The notes beneath the pieces are model-generated. The model was not told the DNA's origin. It saw only the letters and a list, made by a program, of their open reading frames with translations, and ran no database searches. The translations under genes were made by a program, and so were the position numbers. Shown in pieces: positions 61,128-64,000 of a stretch of DNA of 64,000 nt; the stretch's first letter is position 1; each line of letters opens with the position of its first letter. Source of the stretch: Rhizophagus irregularis (lineage: Eukaryota; Glomeromycota; Glomeromycetes; Glomerales; Glomeraceae); assembly GCF_026210795.1 (NCBI RefSeq), contig NC_089439.1, positions 2,232,001-2,296,000 of the forward strand, given 5' to 3'.

Positions 61128-63218
61128 ATGTCAGGGTCGCAACCTAGGGTCCACGCCACTCGGTCAAGTACAAGACAGCAACAAGATAAAGAAGTTAACA
61201 AACCAGGACAACAGCAAACTCTTCAAGACTCGATACATAAACCAGTCTTCAATATCAATCCTATTATTCAGGATTGGCAACCTGCAAGTTCTCGTAAAAC
61301 TAAAAGAAAAGATAAAGAAAAACAAGTTGAACAAAAACAACAGAAAAAACAACCTCGTTTGTCTTTTAGGCAACATAAATCTACTGAAAAAACTACTGAT
61401 GATATGGATATTAGTCAAGATACTTTTGCTTCTTCATCTGAAAGCGGTGGCACAGCAAAATCCAATACAGATAATCAAGTAACACCAGAAAATCTAGATG
61501 CACCAATTGATGGTGAAAAAAATGATGAAATGATCGTTGACAATGGAAAAATTGATAATCAAACAGATGATCAATCTTTTAATAAGGATAATCAGAAAAA
61601 TGGTAATACTAATGACATAATTAGTGATAATCATTCAGAAATTTTTAATAAGGCTAAACCTATTTTAGTTAAAATCAAAAAAGATTCTATTCCAGGAAAC
61701 AATATTATTCAAAAAAAGTTTAATTTGAGAAAACAACTAGCTGGAATTAATGTTACCCTGGCCGGGGGAGTTATCTTAAATAAGAAAGAACCCGAATTTA
61801 TCATTTTACCAATCATGAAAAATGATTATGATAAAATTATTAATCTAGAAATTGATATTATTGATGATGAACAGTCACATGAAAATGGTGAAGATGCAGA
61901 GTCGAGTACTAATAGTAAGGTTAAGGAAATAATAAAATTTACACCATATCAAAAAACTAAAAAAGTTTTTACTGAAGAAGAAATTAAAGATAGAAATTGT
62001 AGAACGATTAAAGTTATAAATATTCCAATTGAAATTCCTAATTATCAAATTAGAGCTGTATTTAACAAATATGGTGAAATAGAAGAAAATGGCTTTTATA
62101 CCAGAATTAGAAATTTATATATTCAAGCTTTCATTACATATAAAAAAGAAGAAAGTCTACAAAAATTTTACAAAGGCATATGGTCAGAATGGATTGGAAA
62201 ACATCAAGTACTTATTGTGCCAAAAATTTTGTCAGAAGATGAAATAGAAAAAAGATCAATGTATACAGTTAAATTAACTGGATTACCATGGAATTCAACT
62301 GCTTATGATATACATGAAGCTTTAGAAGTTAACAATCCTAAGTATATTTTTATACCACGTAATCCAAATAATAATAAACCATTGAATTATGCAATAGTTT
62401 ATTATGAAAATGATGAAGATATAGGTATTGCAGCAGAAAGAAATATTATTTTTTGTAATAGAACGCTTCATTGGGGAACTCCAGGTGAAAAATCATGCCA
62501 TAGATGTGGTTCCTTTGATCATTTAATTAGTAAGTGTGATATTGAACCATCTGCTAAACCACGTGTAATGAATAGAAAGCAAAAGCTTAAGGAATTTCGT
62601 CAAGAAAATAACAAGAAGTTTAAAAAAGGCAGTTATGCAAATGTAACAAAACAAAATTCATTTGAAAAACGTCAGCAAAGTAATAATTCAAATAATTATT
62701 CTAAATATAATAATGGAAATATCAATAGATATTGGAATAAAAATATTTCACGTGATAGAAATAATAACGTTAATGAAAAGTCACTTGATCAAGGAATTTT
62801 CACGCAAATTAAACAACTTAATGAGAATTTGAATAAATTAGCTAATGATTTCAAAAAAATCCAACAAGAAAACTATCGTATTAAATCTGAATTTTATAAA
62901 TATAAAGAAAACAAGTCTACAACAAGTTCAGGAAAAAATATTAAAGTCAATCAAGATAGAAGTACAATCGCCTTACAAAATGAGAATAACAAAAGATCAA
63001 GAGTTGATAATGAACAACTTGAAGCCTCAGGATCTTCAGATATAGAAAATAGTTTAAACAAACAAAATAACGAAATTAATAGATTCGGTGATGCTTTATC
63101 AACTATGAGTAAAAATATCTCAAAAATTATGGAATATTTTACTTCTGACAATAATAATGACGTTAATAATTTTCAAGGGGATAAAATTATTGACAATAAT
63201 GAATCCCATGAGGATTAA
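61128..63218 (+). CDS. Second LINE, ORF1 (RRM-RRM-CCHC RNA-binding protein)
   Basis: The frame is open from ATG 61035 (727 codons); I prefer ATG 61128 (696 residues), M-S-G-S-Q-P-R-V, because the preceding 31 residues are hydrophobic and unlike the Ser/Gln/Lys-rich start typical of such proteins. With numbering from 61128: acidic/polar region to about 285; RRM-like fold 1 from about 291 (C-R-T-I-K-V-I-N-I-P); RRM-like fold 2 (Y-T-V-K-L-T-G-L-P-W, later N-Y-A-I-V-Y-Y-E); zinc knuckle C-H-R-C-G-S-F-D-H-L-I-S-K-C at about 457-470; then an Asn-rich and coiled-coil tail. Role: binds the LINE RNA. No damage seen. Same order as the ORF1 at 22521-24674 but low similarity, so a different LINE family. 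Confidence 0.88.
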   Translation: MSGSQPRVHATRSSTRQQQDKEVNKPGQQQTLQDSIHKPVFNINPIIQDWQPASSRKTKRKDKEKQVEQKQQKKQPRLSFRQHKSTEKTTDDMDISQDTFASSSESGGTAKSNTDNQVTPENLDAPIDGEKNDEMIVDNGKIDNQTDDQSFNKDNQKNGNTNDIISDNHSEIFNKAKPILVKIKKDSIPGNNIIQKKFNLRKQLAGINVTLAGGVILNKKEPEFIILPIMKNDYDKIINLEIDIIDDEQSHENGEDAESSTNSKVKEIIKFTPYQKTKKVFTEEEIKDRNCRTIKVINIPIEIPNYQIRAVFNKYGEIEENGFYTRIRNLYIQAFITYKKEESLQKFYKGIWSEWIGKHQVLIVPKILSEDEIEKRSMYTVKLTGLPWNSTAYDIHEALEVNNPKYIFIPRNPNNNKPLNYAIVYYENDEDIGIAAERNIIFCNRTLHWGTPGEKSCHRCGSFDHLISKCDIEPSAKPRVMNRKQKLKEFRQENNKKFKKGSYANVTKQNSFEKRQQSNNSNNYSKYNNGNINRYWNKNISRDRNNNVNEKSLDQGIFTQIKQLNENLNKLANDFKKIQQENYRIKSEFYKYKENKSTTSSGKNIKVNQDRSTIALQNENNKRSRVDNEQLEASGSSDIENSLNKQNNEINRFGDALSTMSKNISKIMEYFTSDNNNDVNNFQGDKIIDNNESHED

Positions 63219-63242
63219 ATACCCCTTTAAATATTATTTTTA

Positions 63243-64000
63243 ATGATGAACAATAAAAAAACACATTCTTTTAAGAAAAAACATTATAATAATCCTTCCC
63301 CTGTTAATCAAAAATCACGTTCAAATTTAAATAATCAACAAATTTATCGTCCGAAAACACGTCAACGACTCATCAATTTATCAGATATAATTAAAATAGC
63401 TTCATTGAATATTAAAGGTATAACTGATGTTAAAAAACAATTCTTAATTGATATATTAGGTGAATATAATATAACTATTTTGGGTCTATCAGAAACTAAT
63501 ATATCAAACAAAATGGCAAAACATTCTTTTAATTTTTATAGAAATAATTATGTTACTTATTTTGCAAATGAGGAAACTAATTATAGGGGAAATGGTGTAG
63601 GTCTTATTATTAAGAAAAATTATGCACGGCATATAGTCAATTATAATAGCTTCAAAGGAAGAATTATATATGTTGATTTTATTTTTAGTGGAAATAAAAA
63701 AATGAGAATCATTAATTATTATGGAAAATCTGGACGAGTTACTTTAGACAATTTTAATCAAGAAGTTAAAATTTATTTTGATAAAATCAAAGAATTGGTT
63801 AGAGAAAGTAAAGCACAAAATGCAGAAATTATTCTTCTTGGTGATTTTAATCTTCATTATGAAAAATATTTGGATGATAAAAATAATAATCGTAAAATGA
63901 AAAAAGAATATAAACTTTTTGAATGGATTGAAGATGAACAAAATTTTTATGATCCTTTCTATATCATGTTCGATAATTTATCACAACATTCCTTAAATAC
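63243..64000 (+). CDS. Second LINE, ORF2 start (endonuclease), cut by window end
   Basis: ATG 63243, 24 bp after the ORF1 stop, open to the window end (252 codons). After a basic start (F-K-K-K-H-Y), an AP-type endonuclease begins: I-I-K-I-A-S-L-N-I-K-G-I, then L-G-L-S-E-T-N with the catalytic Glu, N-G-V-G-L-I-I-K, and L-G-D-F-N-L-H with the catalytic Asp and Asn. The later catalytic His is beyond the window. Reverse transcriptase is expected downstream. The frame is undamaged, so this LINE may be full length. Confidence 0.88.
   Translation, partial: MMNNKKTHSFKKKHYNNPSPVNQKSRSNLNNQQIYRPKTRQRLINLSDIIKIASLNIKGITDVKKQFLIDILGEYNITILGLSETNISNKMAKHSFNFYRNNYVTYFANEETNYRGNGVGLIIKKNYARHIVNYNSFKGRIIYVDFIFSGNKKMRIINYYGKSGRVTLDNFNQEVKIYFDKIKELVRESKAQNAEIILLGDFNLHYEKYLDDKNNNRKMKKEYKLFEWIEDEQNFYDPFYIMFDNLSQHSLN

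Noticed and set aside
1-64000. tRNA and rRNA genes
   Set aside because: I looked for cloverleaf-like box A / box B patterns and conserved rRNA phrases and found none convincing. A tRNA scan would be decisive and was not possible here.

Overview
This window looks like accessory, transposon-rich nuclear DNA of an arbuscular mycorrhizal fungus of the Rhizophagus type. The reasons are very high A+T, no operons, fungal MATA-HMG box sequences, a BTB-TLDc gene remnant, a KRBA2-like integrase remnant, LINEs encoding endonuclease, reverse transcriptase and RNase H, and many small inverted-repeat elements. The organism call is an inference from gene families. No rRNA, tRNA, CRISPR or bacterial feature was found.

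Layout. 1-3.9 kb: decayed AT-rich repeats with a 711-bp fold-back element. 3.9-14.7 kb, 15-28.5 kb, 33.8-35.5 kb, 36.8-43.5 kb and 46.7-47.9 kb: repeated copies of a segment carrying an unrecognised family of short Cys-containing modules (core L-C-P-D-C-K-E-T-N-D-C-x-K). I call these type 1 to type 4. Types 1 and 2 follow a conserved TATA-containing upstream block in five places. Most copies are broken; five type 2 copies keep an ORF of 63 to 87 codons. Transposons sit inside these duplications. They are a KRBA2-like element at 11.8-13.1 kb that is itself cut by a TA-flanked MITE, a full-length 8.5-kb LINE (16355-24819, 16-bp target duplication), and an intact Tc1 element (24928-26207). MITEs with 2-, 3-, 7-, 9- and 11-bp target duplications are also present.

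28.5-33.8 kb: a BTB-TLDc pseudogene and two MITEs. 43.5-46.7 kb: mostly empty, with one small acidic ORF. 48-50.4 kb: a Mutator-like MITE and a 5'-truncated LINE. 51.2-59.4 kb: probably the most gene-like region, with a two-exon gene on the minus strand, a MATA-HMG pseudogene, an intact MATA-HMG box gene and a lone first exon related to the two-exon gene. 61-64 kb: a second LINE whose ORF1 is complete and whose ORF2 runs off the window.

The genes do not form a pathway. The main story is segmental duplication of a small unknown gene family, followed by layered transposon insertion. Those insertions often have a visible empty site in a sister copy.
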